DNA of 64,000 nt from Hymenopellis radicata (GCA_015501595.1 JADNRX010000182.1:43031-107030); one strand, 5' to 3'. Shown: positions 37,401 through 50,619, counted from the first letter of the stretch. Made by a program: numbers and translations. The notes: generated by a model not told the origin, from the letters alone.

Positions 37401-38311
37401 AGCTGCCTTTGGCGGTCGAAGCGGTTGACGCTGCCTGGATTTCCCTCAGCACAACCAGGCGCGTATAAGTGTCATGCCCACATACCTTTATATTGGACCT
37501 CTTCTCCGGCTTCGCCTTCTTGTTTCGCTGCTCTGAGTCTGACTGAATGGAGCTACAGTACGTGGTATCTCTGAAAAATGATATAAACCTACCTCCGCCG
37601 GGGAAGCTGCACGACGTTTAGCTCCCTGCACGAAATGAGAAAGGGTATGATGAGCAGCCAGACAATCGCAACGTACCCCTTTACTCGGAGCATCTCCTTG
37701 CTTTCCACGAGATCGGTTCTATGAAAAAGGTCACCCAGGAGGCCAAATTCGCAGTCAGCAGAGTAGCTTACCGTAGTCGACTTTGTAGTGCCTCCTTGTT
37801 TGACCACTGGAGCGCTTCCGTTCTTTCCTGCTTGCTTTGGCTATACAAATGCTGAGAATACGAAGAAGACGTGTGCAGAATGACGTACTGGAGGCTCACT
37901 GTCATCTATCGGGGCGTCATCCTGTAAGGAAATGGTCACCCAGGTGGACGTTTCCATGTCGCCCAATTCCTACCTCATCATCCTCAGAGCTATCAACCTC
38001 TATAACCTCCATATGGCGCATAAGCAGCTGACGGTTATCACTCTAGATAGGTGTTAGTACACGTAGGGTTTGTAAATGAATCTACGCACATTGTCCTCGA
38101 GCTTGACTCTAGCTTTCGTCTGCCTAGGAGCCGGCGTATCGTCCATTTCGACGTCCTGCTCTAACGTCAACATATGGCATGGATAGCAGACGAAGACGTA
38201 CAGAAGTAGGAGGTACAAGAACTTGTGCTGCTCGCACCTATATCGTTTGTGAGTTATGAGGGAAAGCCAATAAGAAAAATCCTCTACAGTTGCGGTAACC
38301 TTGGGGGCCAT
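34413..38311 (-). CDS. ParB-like domain protein A (intact)
   Basis: A multi-exon gene from ATG 38311 (MAPKVTATVEDFSYW) to the stop at 34413-34415, more than 1,000 codons. Early exons are short and acidic (VEVIEVDSSEDDE-like). The main N-terminal domain (minus 37364-36780) has RSINVPVVKQIWEQSNGG, DFAMTIVC and FLLNGNHRRALL; the last fits the G-x-x-R motif of ParB/sulfiredoxin-fold domains, which bind DNA and nucleotide or act as nucleases in prokaryotes. Long helical regions follow (minus 36679-36302, 36200-35712, 35693-34761), with a Ser/Asn-rich end. The gene at 45.4-49.8 kb is a paralogue along its length. Introns at 37.7 and 37.9 kb carry the GGTCACC palindrome just before the 3' splice site. 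No frame break is seen. The ParB assignment rests on motif and predicted order only. Confidence 0.65.
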
Positions 38312-38355
38312 GCGTAAAGGAAAGAACGATACCAATACCGATCACACGGAGCGTC

Positions 38356-38362
38356 TTTTATA
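38356..38362 (-). promoter_or_regulatory. TATA box of ParB-like gene A
   Basis: TATAAAA on the minus strand, about 45 bases upstream of ATG 38311, inside the 87-base gap after the stop of the upstream gene. It shows that A has its own promoter despite the tight spacing. Confidence 0.55.
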
Positions 38363-38398
38363 ACAGATTGGAGGAATTGGTAATTCTAAAAATAGATA

Positions 38399-41300
38399 TT
38401 ATACATCATCAGTCGCATCATATTCGCGCCACACCCAGTCACCATCATCCGCTTTGTTCCGCCATTCCTCCGTCCATAGAACGTCTCCTCCATATTCCTT
38501 CCAACGCCCAACCTTACATAGGAGGTGCTCTGAAGAGCTCGTCGTATAACCGAAAAACTTCTTCTTCTGCTCCGGCACTACAGCAACCATATACCGATGG
38601 AATTTTTGAAAGGAAGTCTTGATCGCCGCGGGTGAGCTGGTGTCAAACCCAAGATGAGTCAGACCAGCAACGGCGCCCTTCTTGAGTGTGGAAATCATTC
38701 CCGCCATGGTTGCATCTGAATAGGGTGCCAAGACACCAAGCTGGACCAGAGATGCCACCAACTGCAGACGTGTCAAGCCCAACGATTTGAATGGCGCCAC
38801 CGCCTTCTTCAGATGTTTCCCAATCTTCGACTCATCAAACTCGACAGCCGTGGGTTTACGTCGGTTGGTGGTTGAAGGGTCGATGTCTGCAAGATCGTAG
38901 TCGTTGAGAAATTCCGTCCATAGCGCTTGGAGGGTCGAACTGAAGTATATCGCCAATTTGCTCTCCAAAGTCCATGGCTGCATCCTCCTCTCTGTAGCGG
39001 GCTTATCGGCTGCGACTGATTTTTGAGAAGTTTTTCGCTTGGACGTCGTCCTGCCTTTCCTCGCTCTCGATGTTGCTCCCCTCGTCTCCATCTCTGCATC
39101 ACTCTCCACCGATTCAGCCTTACGCCTACGCGTCCTGACCGGTTTCTCCTTTGGAGTCACTTCCTTATGCTCGTGCGCCAAGTGCTCATTAGGTGCTTGG
39201 CCCCAGCATCGTGTATTGGATACAACGAGGTTCTCTGCAATAGCGGCATTGAACTTCTCCACGGCGTCGGCCTCAGAGAGGAATGGAGGCTTCATATGAG
39301 TGAAAGCCTGACGTGTTGCATATCCCATCCCCATACCGTGGAATGTTAAAAGCTGCGACAGTCCGGTAGGGCGTGTAATCACGACGCCCCGGAACTTGTC
39401 AATCTGGGAATTCATGCTATAGCGAAACGGCTGAATCCAGTCGTTGTTGAACTCGGCCTTGGCCAAGCCCGGCATGCGGATAGAGGCGGTGAGATCATTC
39501 GTAGGTTTATAACCATTCAAGAACTTTTCGTTGGCGGTGACAAGACACGGCAGATTCACATCCTTCTTTTGCCAGCGATATGTGTCCTCCACCAGCAGGT
39601 TTAGGAGGCGCATAGCTGCTTTACGTGTTTCAAGACTAGGAGGCTCCCGCTCGTCATTCTCGTTGTCCGATTCTGCATGAACGACAATCTTGCGAGCCTT
39701 TGGGGGCTTCACGGTCTGGAACGCGGTGTCAAGCGAGTCTGACAGCGAAGTCAGAGCCTCCTTTATGTCATCTGAAACAGACGCAAAGAGTTTCGGCATA
39801 TCGCCCTTGATGATTTTTGAACCAAGGCGGTCAATACGGGAGGGTCGGTCAAGAAGGGAGGGGGCGGTGTCCAGTGCAGTACGTATATGCAGTAGATACA
39901 CAATGGCCTCTGATCCAGTCGCCATCTTCAGCTGGGTTACCAACTCCCCACGCCAAAGAGTCTCATTACGAAGACGCTTCAACTCGGTGGCGGAGTGGGG
40001 AGGAGAGAAGTGCGCCATCTGGGGAATTATGAATGCACGTTCAAATAAATCAGCCAGGACGGCGGCAGGAGACTCGGGAGAGGGGGGTAACTTTAGGGAG
40101 CCCGAGGCAGATGTTGTAACGACGCCATAGAGATCTGTGGGAACGCTCGCAATATCAGCGCCGACGAACGTGCTTTGGATGTGCAGTTTCAATACAGCAG
40201 CCTGCGTATCATCCGACTCTGCAGTATAGAGACAGTAGTGTTTGACATGCCAGACAAGCTTGCGCATTGAGGTGGCCTGACTCGTGGGAACGCCACCATC
40301 ATGGAAGTGCGTCTCGTTGATAACTGCCTGAAAGACAGTATAGCCGTAGCCGACAATCCAGTCCTTGACCAGCTCGTACATGCTGGCGCGCTGAGCATGC
40401 ATATTGTGCATCAGCAGCTCATACTTGTCCACCAGAGAGACATCTTTAGCAAGGGCGGTGATCAGCTTTATAAGATCTCCATAAGCGCCAGCTTGACACG
40501 CCTCTCCCTGCATATTCTCGCTGAAGCTTATAAGCCTCGCATTCTCCGCCTGCACACGCTGAACATGCTTGGAAAGGTTTGTTTGCCCCCTATGCGCCTT
40601 GCTTGCGGTAATCGTGCGCTCTAGGTTCGCAATGGCGTTACGGATGACTGTTTCCTCAAGCATAAGCTGCAGCTCATCGTGATTGATCTCCACCGGCATC
40701 TGCATGGATCCAGGAAGGGGAAGGTTGTTCTCTTCAACATAAATCTCTGCCTCTTTACGCAGCCTGCCCCTATACGCTTATTAGAGCGCTATATACAAGT
40801 AGAAACATCAATAAACATACCGAAGGTTATATATTGCCACCCGTTCTTGTCCGTTCTCGTTATCGACTTGCAAGCTATATGTATCTCCCTAATGTTGTAT
40901 GAGATCAAACAATAATTAATTTAAAAAAGAACCAACCGTTATTACATGACCTACAATTCGCTGTCTCTTGGATGGTCCGGCGGCGGGAGGGGGTGAGAGC
41001 GAGCGCTTTGGTGCAGGTATAACCTTTGGCGGCATATAGACCAGAAGCTGATGGGTATAGAGGAACAGTGTATAGGTTTCGCATAAGCGCTTGTGCCATT
41101 CGCCGACAGCTCGACGTATCGTCATCTCCTCCCATGACATATCAGCCAACGTCAACTCTCCACTTAAGCGTGCCAGATACTTCATGTCTACAGCATCGAC
41201 CGCCTCCTTTAAAGATGGAGCAGGAAGACCTGTAACAAGGGCCGCATTAGTCTCACGATAGACGCTCTCCACAATGAGGCGCTTCAGTCTGTGCACACGT

Positions 41301-43600
41301 GTCCCCATGAGGTGCTCCCCATCGGGAACGAATGATTGGATGTACTGCATCCTGGCGGTCGTTAACCCATGCGTTCCGAACCCAACGTCTGGTGTTAGAC
41401 GCAGTGGTACTTGGCGATGAAACCCCTTCGATGTTGTATACCCTACAAAGACGTTTCGATTCGCCGGACCGGCTGTCTTCCACACCCCACGTATGTCCTT
41501 CAAATTCGCGTTCTGCTTAAACGCCTGCTTGATGTTTTGAATTATGCCCGGCTTTTCGCCACTATGAAGATCGTGCCCAGAAAAATGCGCCCAGCTGATG
41601 ACCAGATCTAAGGATCCGACATATATGCCAGATCGAGCATAGAGAAAGCCGCCGGCGTAACAGGCGTCCCGTATGGCCTTGTTAAGACGGAAGGTAAACG
41701 TGCACTCGGTTTGAACATCAACAGCATCATTGCCATCGTTGTGAATTCTGCCCTGAAGGCCGAGGGCTTTTAACGCGGCAATAATAGCGTCCACAAGGTC
41801 GTCGATTGAACTCCACTTATCCACAGAATCAGATCGATTGTGTTGAACGGAGAGAGGGCTAGGACCGTATCCGCCCAAGCTGATGGCGTTGGAGTCGAGG
41901 TATTTGAATGACTGGCATTCGTACTCCAACCGATTGACACAGTAAGGGAAGATTTTGCGAAAGAACCAACGGATGTGGCGATGAAACTCCCAAAGAAGAG
42001 CTTTAGCTTCCGGCGTGGCATTGTTCTTAGTAGGATGATACCAGCCTTGACCCTCGCCCTTGAGCACAGTGCTGCCTATACTCGAGGAAATATTGCCGGT
42101 GAACAAGCCCGACCCATCGGCCTTATCATGCTCTTCCTCCGGTAGGTAGCCCAGCTCCTCTTCCTCACTCTCCTCAACATCTGCCGTCCCCTGCCCATCC
42201 CCAAAACGTGGCTCCGTAGCAGCGTTCCTCTGTGCTTTTCGAGCTGATTGGTTCGAGCGATCATTAGGCTTCAGCGGCGTATCCGTCAGGCCTGTAAACG
42301 TGGATGTTCCCCAAACCAGCTCCAAAAAGCGGCCCACGTTCGTAAGCAACTGCTTATAATCATTTTCAGGCATGAGCCGCTTCAAGGAATCAAGCGTCTG
42401 ATAGCAAACTATGCTGATGGGAAAACCCCGATACTCATTGGTGTCTACTTCCACAGCGTAGACGACACCAGGAGTAGCCTCGATGCAGCCTCTAAGGGGA
42501 TTGCGAACAAGCTGTCCTCCTTCAACCCGGTAACCTTCATTCACCGGCATCTCCATGTGTTTTTGTCTGTCCGTGTCCGCCACCTTATTAGCTGGATTGT
42601 ACTTGGAGATATAGACAACACCTCCGAGGTACCGGGGATCGCCCACGTGGAGTTCGAAGGTTGATGCAGTTGGACGCACGAGATCTGGACGTGACGGAGG
42701 ATGGGGCGGAACATCCGGCTTCAGAATGTGTGGAAGCATGCTCGTGTCAAGCACGCCATGCCGGAGGAGCTCTGCACGCCAATGGAGCTCAATCCCCGCA
42801 GTGTGGGGATGCAGCGGCTCTACTGGGTCGGCGCCGGTGATTGGCATCGTGCCGTATCGCTTGTCCACTCGTGGCGCTATATCTTGCATGAGATGGGTAT
42901 CAGTTGGCGGATTGAGAGTGCTTACGCGTATACACGAAACTTTGATCGACACCGGTTGTCTTATCCCGTGAGGCGCCTAACGCTAAGAAGCAAGTCAGCC
43001 GATGATTATATTAAATGTTCCTACAACATACGCGCAAAGTATAAGGTCGGCTCCTCACCCAAGTCGGTATTCGGATCTGTATCTACAGAGATGTCAAGAG
43101 CTAACCATGTGCAATCATCGTACCATGCTTACCAGTTTCGTACCAACTCATGTTTAATGGCTTCGCGGGTTTGGTGGCAGCGTCAGCGTCATACGCTATG
43201 GTACTGTGTATATCGGGAGGCTCAGACGAATCAGGGCTAGACGATCGCCAATCGTCTTGCCCCTCCTCGGATTCCGTCCCCATTACAGAGCACAACGGCG
43301 ACAACATCCCATAGTCTAATCAAGATGTCAGTGATACAGTTCGAGCGACCATACATATACACGGACCTTCATATAGCGGCGTAGCAGGCAATGAAGACGG
43401 GTGCGACGGCAGTGGAAGCCAAACCAGCGGGCCATACGCAGGAGAAATGTCGTCCAAGTCTATACTAGTATTGAAACACGGCATAAAACTTCATTTTTGC
43501 GGACATACCATTATCAGAGGGCAGCAGATCGTCTAGCAGTGTCTTCAGTAAGACATTCTTCCGTAAGTTGACGATACTTACCTTCCATTTCGACATCCAT
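38399..43600 (-). CDS. Large cluster protein, possible 2OG-Fe(II) dioxygenase (TET/JBP-like) core
   Basis: Exons chain in phase from ATG 43600 (MDVEMEDDLLPSDND) through seven or eight short 5' exons, one very long exon (42.9-40.96 kb), two short introns near 40.9 and 40.8 kb, and a second long exon to the TAA at 38399: roughly 1,550 codons with no break. The first half contains GVVYAVEVDTNEYRGFPIS and, near 41.75-41.55 kb, LGLQGRIHNDGND followed about 30 residues later by GGFLYARSGIYVGSLDLVIS and WAHFSGHDLH. An HxD with a distal H after a glycine-rich strand is the iron-site layout of Fe(II)/2-oxoglutarate dioxygenases, and the context resembles fungal TET/JBP domains. A basic linker (TRRRKAESVES...SRARKGRTTSKRKTSQK) and a ~200-residue C-terminal domain ending WVWREYDATDDV follow. 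Apart from the possible dioxygenase I recognise nothing. Confidence 0.7.
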
Positions 43601-43642
43601 GTCTGTTGGGACCGCCGTGGTGAGGGTTCCGGTTCAAGAGGG

Positions 43643-45260
43643 CCACGTGGCTAAGGAGTCGTCTCGATTTTGGCCCATGGGCCAAATTCGAGACGGCAAA
43701 GTGAACCGGCCCGGACCCCGACCTGCAGCAGCCTTACCTCGCTTTGGCCTCGCTCTGCACTTCTAAATTCGCCAGGGCATGCTCTGCTACCCTTTTATAC
43801 GTCTATGAGTCGGAATCGGTTGCCAGTTTGACCGCGGGAAGCCCGGATCTTGGATAACAACATCCTGCTCTCGTTCCCCCATCACCAACCACCCATCCTG
43901 CGCCCACAAAAATTCGGATCAGCCCTTTCCTAGGGTTTTCGACACCCAGGAGTCCGAATCCGGCGTTCGTTGGGCCGCGCGAGTCGTCGTTCCCGCGCTA
44001 CGACGTCCTGTCCTGCATCACCTGCCCAACATTGCCACTTTTGCATCGCTCCAGGCCTCCTAAATTCGCGATTGCCGGCTGCCATACCGTTTTAGACGTC
44101 TGGGAGTCCGAATCCGCCGCCCACTTGGCCCCACAACGCCTCGATTCCGTGCACCACCAGCCTGCTCTCCATCCCCTATCCCCTACCGCTTTCATACCCA
44201 TCCTGTGGCCCCAGATATTCGGATCGTCACTTTCCTGGGGTTTTCGACACCCAGGAGTCCGAATCCGGTCGCCGATTGACCGCGCAAGTCGTCGTTCTCG
44301 CGCCACGGCGTCCTGTCCTGGATCCCTCCCCCATATTTCATCCTGCTATAAATCCGCCCCCAGATATTCAAGTTATCGTTCTCCTGGGGTTTTCGACACC
44401 CAGGAGTCCGAATCCGGTCGCCGATTGACCGCGCAACGCGTCGTTCTCGCGCTACGACGTCCTGCTGGATCCCCTCCTCAACATTGCCACTTTGGCATCG
44501 CTCCAGGCCTTCTAAATTCGCGATGGCATCCTGTCCTACCGTTTTAGACGTCTGGGAGCCCGAATCCGCCGCCCACTTGGCCCCACAAAGCCTCGATTCC
44601 GTGCTCCACCATCCTGCTCTCCATCCCCCATCCCCTATCGCTTTCCTACCCATCCTATGCCCCCACATATTCGGATCATCACTTTCCTGGGGTTTTCGAC
44701 ACCCAGGAGTCCGAATCCGGGTCCCGTTTGGCGGCGCAAGTCGTCGTTCCCCCGCTCCGGCGTCCTGTCCTGGATCCCTCTCCCACATTTCATCCTACTA
44801 TAACTGCCCGCCCAGATATTCGGGTTATCGTTCTCCTGGGGTTTTCGACACCCAGGAGTCCGAATCCGGGTCCCGTTTGGCGGCGCAAGTCGTCGTTCCC
44901 CCGCTCCGGCGTCCTGTCCTGGATCCCTCTCCCATATTTCATTCCTGCTATAACTCCGCGCCCAGATATTCAGGTTATTGTTCTCCTGTGGTTTTCGACA
45001 CCCAGGAGTCCGAATCCGGTGCTCGTTTGGCGGCGCGAGCCCGCCTTCACACGCGACGACATCCTCTCCTCCATCTCTTCCCCATGCTATACCTCCGCCC
45101 TCAGATATTCAGGTTATTGTTCTCCTGGGGTTTTCGACACCCAGGAGTCCGAATCCGGTGCCCGTTCGGCGGCGCGAGCAGACAATGTCCTCCAACACTC
45201 GGACTACCTCTGCCCGCCGAGGTACTATTACCTACTATTTTAGATGTTCGAGAGTCTGCT
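43643..45260. repeat. Hairpin satellite element, copy 1
   Basis: Starts with ccacgtggctaaggag. Contains about seven tandem, diverged ~150-bp modules, each with a hairpin (tcctggggttttcgacaccc then agga) followed by gtccgaatccgg. Examples start near 43929, 44233, 44382, 44686, 44836, 44984 and 45126. No coding sequence. Nearly identical to the copy at 56965, and it begins about 40 bases upstream of the start codon of the large cluster gene. Confidence 0.9.
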
Positions 45261-45362
45261 TACTGCACTGCCCAGCCATGTATACCCGTAGTATCTTAGG
45301 GTTTTATAAAGTCGCAATGTAGCATCATCGGTAATCAATTCGCCATATCCTCTCCTAAATTC

Positions 45363-48300
45363 TTAACGCGTTCTTGGCTTCTTGCTCTGCTTTTCTCCAC
45401 CGGTGCTCTGTCTTTTAGAACCCAATACCCCTCTACTATGCTCTCCCAATTCTGTTGCCATTCGTTCTGTGAATCGGTTCCAATGCGTGTTCCGCTCGCT
45501 TGGCTTTGTAGAGCTCTCTATCCATTGGCCTGCCTTCTTCGTCTCTGCAATTGCCCAAACCTCGTTGCAGGTACGTTCATCAAATAAGGGATCCTTGATT
45601 TTCTCGTTACGTATATGCTTCATTTTGAAGAGACCCTGTAAGACTTCTTTAAGCGTGTTCTATGTCAGATGCGGCTCACTTACTGCATTGATATAATTCA
45701 ATCCTTGAGCGATGGTCTCATCTAACACCTGATACTCCGCTGTTTCGCCTAGATCATCCACAGCGTCAAAGCAATAATTCGCTGCTTCCGACTTCTCGAG
45801 AATAGTGCGTATATGATGAAAGCTCTTCGAAATGGCCAAGTCGTCCTGGAAGTGTTTGTTGATCTCCAAAGCTAGGCGATCATGAGCCTCTGTATTCACA
45901 TCATCCCACCCCTCTGGTCCCTTCTCCATTGGATACCAACTGATTGGCTCCTGCGTTCTTCCTCCAGCGGCAATTTTCAACCATTCATGACGAAAGCGAT
46001 ATATGGCTGGTTCACTGAACGCGCGGTTCCACCACTGTAGACGGCCAAGAACATGAAAGATATCCCGAATAAGCTCCTTCGGTTGACGACCTACTACCAA
46101 GCTCCGCCATGCAGACTCGGAGTTTGTCAGCATTGCCCACACAATCTCCATATACTCAGCTTCGTTTTCTGAGAGCGAATGGGTATCGATAATCTTGTGC
46201 ATCGTTAACTGGTCCATGGTCTTTGCAGGTGTCGTATCTGTGCCCTTCACCCATTGCTCTACAACATCCTCGATACACCCAATAAGAGTGGCCACGTTTG
46301 TTCTAGACATCCGACAAGCGTAATCGCCGCACTTGTCATACGCGACACGTTTTCCGAGGCCATACGTTGTTCTATGCTGCTGTGCTAGAGCCATCAAGTG
46401 TTGAAACCCTGCATGACGATTCTGCAAGAAGACACTTGAGCGTCTCCATGGAATGTCGTCACAATCTGCAGAGTCTTCAAACGTGAAGCGCGAGTATTTG
46501 TTATTCATCCCAACAACACCGTGGCCGAGTCGCATGTCATCAATACAGACAACTGTGCGAAACTCCTCGGCTCCGGTGATCTGTAGGCTCTGTTAAGAAG
46601 GGTTGACATCCGCAATAACATATACGCACTGCAGTCCACGCCTCTTTCCATGACGCCACTTCGTTAGAATCCTTTTCGTTTCGCGGTGTAAACAGCAGAA
46701 GCAGATCCTTCATGACTGATGGCGTCAGAAGTGGCAGAGCGAGGGGTCCGGACATGACATTCTTCGTATGCTGCAGCATTTTACTCCGGTATATGTATGT
46801 CATCGCTTTAAGCATGTTTTGAACCTCCCTTTCATCTACCGAAGCATCGGAGGTCGCAATTTCCAGCCATTTCGTTTCGATTGCCGTGAAATAATCGTTC
46901 AGCAGGGCTTGCCAGGAGTTCCACCGTACCGGGTGACGCTTTTTATGTGCGCCGAACAACTGCAGAAAGGACTGGCCTCCAATACATGAACGATAGATCT
47001 TGTCGGCTTCGTTCATCAGAACAGGTGGGATATCCTCAACTTTTCGTGACCACCCTTCATTGAACGTCGTATAGAGTGCTAGTTGCTTATCCTTTGCAAG
47101 GGCTATGTGCTCGTCATGTGAAGGAAGGAGCTCCACCTGCGGACTGCTAATCCAAGCAAGCTGACGGTACGCCGCTACAATTACGGGGCTCCAGACCTAA
47201 GCATATTCAGTAGGGTATGACAAGTAGGAGTGATCCATCACCTACACCTTCCGAATGTGATGCGACATAGCGCAAGTGGGTCATCACCATCCAAACATCT
47301 GGCTCTGCCCACATCCACTCTAAATCGCTCAACAAGGCGAGCGTGCGCACGAGCCGAGGATTGTCCAAGACCTCCTTGAAGCGGAATTTTTGACTGTAGT
47401 CACTGATCTGTGTCCGGAATAGGCGAAGCTTGGTATCAAACTCTTCTCGAGCACATTCGTTTAAGTGATGGATCATCGTAAGAATCTTGTTCGCATCTGT
47501 ATCCGGTTTGACAAATAATCGCTTGTTGCCAACTAGGCGAATGATCTGCTCGCTTGCGTTATCATCCTCCATAATGCCATCTGACACAGTTAGAGGATTC
47601 AAGTCAGAGACGGAGATTAATAACTGACCTCGATCGTACACGTCTGTAATCCAATAGGCCTTCTCTTCAAGCTTCTTTTCCAGCTTTGCCTTACTGACCC
47701 TCATTGTTCTGACTAGATTATGATTGTTTCCGAGGTTGCGTATGATCTGCTCCGCGTTCCTGATTCTCTTCTGTAGAGGTTGGATAACCTTTGACCGCAT
47801 CATGAGACATCGGTGGAGACCGTCGATGAGGGAAGGGGTGAATGTCCAGCCGTCCACTGAATGCGCGGAATAGATGCATGTTGGTCTTGCTGTGCGAGAT
47901 TGTTCGATATCATATCTCGTGTGCATAATACCGTAAGCGCCTCCTTTGGACTTTCGTTGAGAATCGTTCGACCATAGTCTGTCTTCTGAAAGAATGTGCT
48001 CAATGCTGCTGGCTGTGGCTTTCGCTTGTTGAATTCGTTTTCAAGCACTGGCTGACGAAGATCAAGCATCCCGACTCCGATGAGATTCTTGCGTAAATGG
48101 ACTTGCACGTGCTTAACACTTAGTGAATAGCCCGGGTCGGAGCACCCGGTCCGGGTCACGGATGCGGGTGGGTCAGGGTCCGGGTAGGGGTCTCGGTCCG
48201 AGAACCCGCTCTGACCCGCGTCACCCGTTCTTACCCGTGCCGTAGTCCAGTTGGACCACATGTGATAATGCAATTAGAGTATATATATTTTTATATAAAT

Positions 48301-49816
48301 TATCGAATTTATTTGGGCTCAAACGAGCCCAAAGTCATTGAGAAACGACGTGGCGAAAGAATTTCCGTGATCGCCGAGCTGGCCGATCGTCCCGGCAGTT
48401 GCCGGATAACGATCGATCCGCTCAGATCTCCGTTCTCTCCCTCTTACCACCACAGCACGACCTTCGTGTCGTGCTTGTCGGTCTCAGAACATTTTCTGGG
48501 GCTCTTCCAACTTATTTTTGATGTTCTCCTTCGCTCTCCGGACGCGGTTTGGCTTTGCGCCGGCCGCTGCGCCCTCGACACGTTCCGGGGCGCATTCTGG
48601 TGTTCGTCTTCGTGACGACACCAATCCAACGATCCTCCGCGACGTGTAAGCCCTCGGGACGAGGCCACTATATTATTGGATAGCGAGCACGAGCTCGTAG
48701 CGGTGCTTGTCTACACGACAGCGCCACGCCCACGGCACTCGTCTATACGACGGCGCCATTTTAACAAGGATACACGGCGCCCAAGCCCTCAGGATGAGGC
48801 CGGCTTATCGCTGGACAGTGAGCGCCGCGACGATGTGATGGATCTGCGGGCTGGACGGCGTCGCGGACGCATCCAGCCCAAAACGGTGCGCATTTATCTG
48901 ACTGTTTAATTCTAATGTTCATTTAGCTATGTCTACCTCTCCCGTCCTGCGTCGCCGCGCTCTGCCTCGACTCGTCCCATCTTCTCGCGCCGTTCTCCCC
49001 AATCTCCCCCATATATTCTCCCCATGATGTACCACCGTTGTGTCCCTTCCCTGTTGTCATACAACAGGGTGGGCATCAATTGTGTGCGTCGTGTGCATCG
49101 TGCACGTCGCTACCCCCTGCGCAATTGCTCGGGGGCTCAGCGGCGGGCACGAAGAGGAGTTCTGAGCCCAACCCGGGACGATTCTGGCGGGTAACCCGCA
49201 CCCGCACTGCGGGACCGGGTAAGTCGAGGGTACGGGTAGGGGTCCCAACCGAAATACCCTCGGGACACCCGCGCTATTCACTATTAACACTGTCCTCCTG
49301 CATTTTGTTCAAGGCACTCTCCCAGCCATCTTCTTCGTCAATCTGGGATAGGTAAGGTTAACCAACTAAGGCGATGAAGGCCGCTCGCCTGTGCTAGAAA
49401 GCGCTGTACAGCGCGCATATCCTATAACCTATATTAGTTGTACGCTTCATATTCATCGTTACGCCCACCTTTGCTTGAGCGTTCCCCGATGACTGTCGTA
49501 TATTATATAAGTACAATTTTATCAGAGGGAAAAAGTCGCAAACCTGAGGTGAGTTCATAGTGTCATCCATTGTCTCTGGAATATGGTCACCCAGGGTGAC
49601 CATTTCCCCCGATGCGTGCGCCTAAACAGTCAGCCCGTACGTGAAAATCTGCACAAGATACACATACCGGTGAGGATGGCGGTGAGGATGACACTGGACG
49701 TAGATAACTCTGTAACATTGTGTAAGGTGATATTAGGCCAATACAGACTAACTGACGATGTTGGGATGTTTCTTGACTGGGGCTGCTGGTACCGCCGGTG
49801 CAGGTCTACGTCCCAT
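45363..49816 (-). pseudogene. ParB-like domain protein C, paralogue of A, interrupted by a hAT-like element and a frameshift
   Basis: Probable start ATG 49816 (MGRRPAPAVPAAPVKKHPN), small exons to about 49330, then an exon that reads QIDEEDGWESALNKMQEDSV, is cut at 49283/48121 by an inserted element, and resumes KHVQVHLRKNLIGVG. The ParB-like part has TILNESPKEALTVLCTRD, aligned with LIYNDSTDFAMTIVCSRRD of A, and LIDGLHRCLMM, aligned with LLNGNHRRALL. Between them the frame shifts near 47.85-47.93 kb with no usable splice site. The remaining body (47.9-45.4 kb) aligns with A by eye, for example LVRTLALLSDLEWMW with LMRTLTSLSDRRHFS, and ends SKKPRTR at 45363. It starts about 110 bases after the stop of the RecQ gene. 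Both the insertion and the frameshift make it a likely pseudogene. Confidence 0.65.
48121..49283. mobile_element. Non-autonomous hAT-like DNA transposon with 8-bp target duplication
   Basis: The ends are inverted: left TAGTGAATAGCCCGGGT and right (reverse complement) TAGTGAATAGCGCGGGT, 16 of 17 identical. The perfect 8-bp direct repeat TTAACACT flanks it (48113-48120 and 49284-49291). An 8-bp duplication and a TAGNG start are hAT hallmarks. The 1,163-bp body is GC-rich near both ends (gggtaggggt-type text) and has no transposase frame. Removing the element plus one duplication restores the host reading frame exactly. Confidence 0.92.
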
Positions 49817-50619
49817 ATGAGGGGGAAAGGAAGCAAGAAACGCAAAAAGTGAATTTTTGTTCAGCTTTATACTTACTACGGATGAAAATACAGGCACATA
49901 TCAGCGGATATAACAAATTATCTATATCAAATTCGGGATACCGGCTCCATGAACCTCAGAACAAACCAAACAAACACAGCCACCATATTGGTCGGGTACT
50001 CACTGCTTGTTTTACCCATAAGAAAGTTGATAAACTCGTCAAGGGAGTTCCAATGTTGACTAAACTCCTCCTCTGCCTCCGTTTTCACCTTCATGAATAC
50101 GATAAAGGCAGATAGAGCAATGAGATCGGGATGAGGACAGCGACCGGCACCAAAGGTGGGATGGAAGCAGTCATGAGGCCCATTCGGAAAGTGGCACTTG
50201 TAGCAGACCTTGGTTGGCATGCGCTTTGGATAGGTGAGTGATTTTTCGAAAGGCGTCCAGAAAAATGTCTCGAAAGGTTCGATAGCCCGATTCAGGCGGA
50301 CATGGTGAGTTTAAGGAGGGACACTGCATCGCATCATGACGATTGACCAACTCTCGCGTGTTGCTACAACAGGGACATGTAGAGCCACTCAACGCTACAG
50401 CACGTTTCAAGTCGACGACCCATTGGGGTTCGCGCCTATTGATAGTTTGCTGTTCCTTGACTTTAGCAAACGCAGTGTCGATAGCTGTTGCATTTGGGAA
50501 TGTAGGCATGGCGCTCTGTGCTGCTGGTCCTCTTCCAGGCAGGAGGGCACTTGCAGAAAGAGCTGAAGACATATGTACGCGCTGGCCACGCTGCATTTCG
50601 GCTCTAATCATGAAGGGTA

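Noticed and set aside
44192..45322. Frames of up to 271 codons in the hairpin satellite
   Set aside because: Open frames follow the tandem modules on both strands at once and have no domain.
48262..48615. 117-codon frame inside the hAT-like element as a transposase
   Set aside because: No hAT dimerisation or catalytic motif, and it is far too short.
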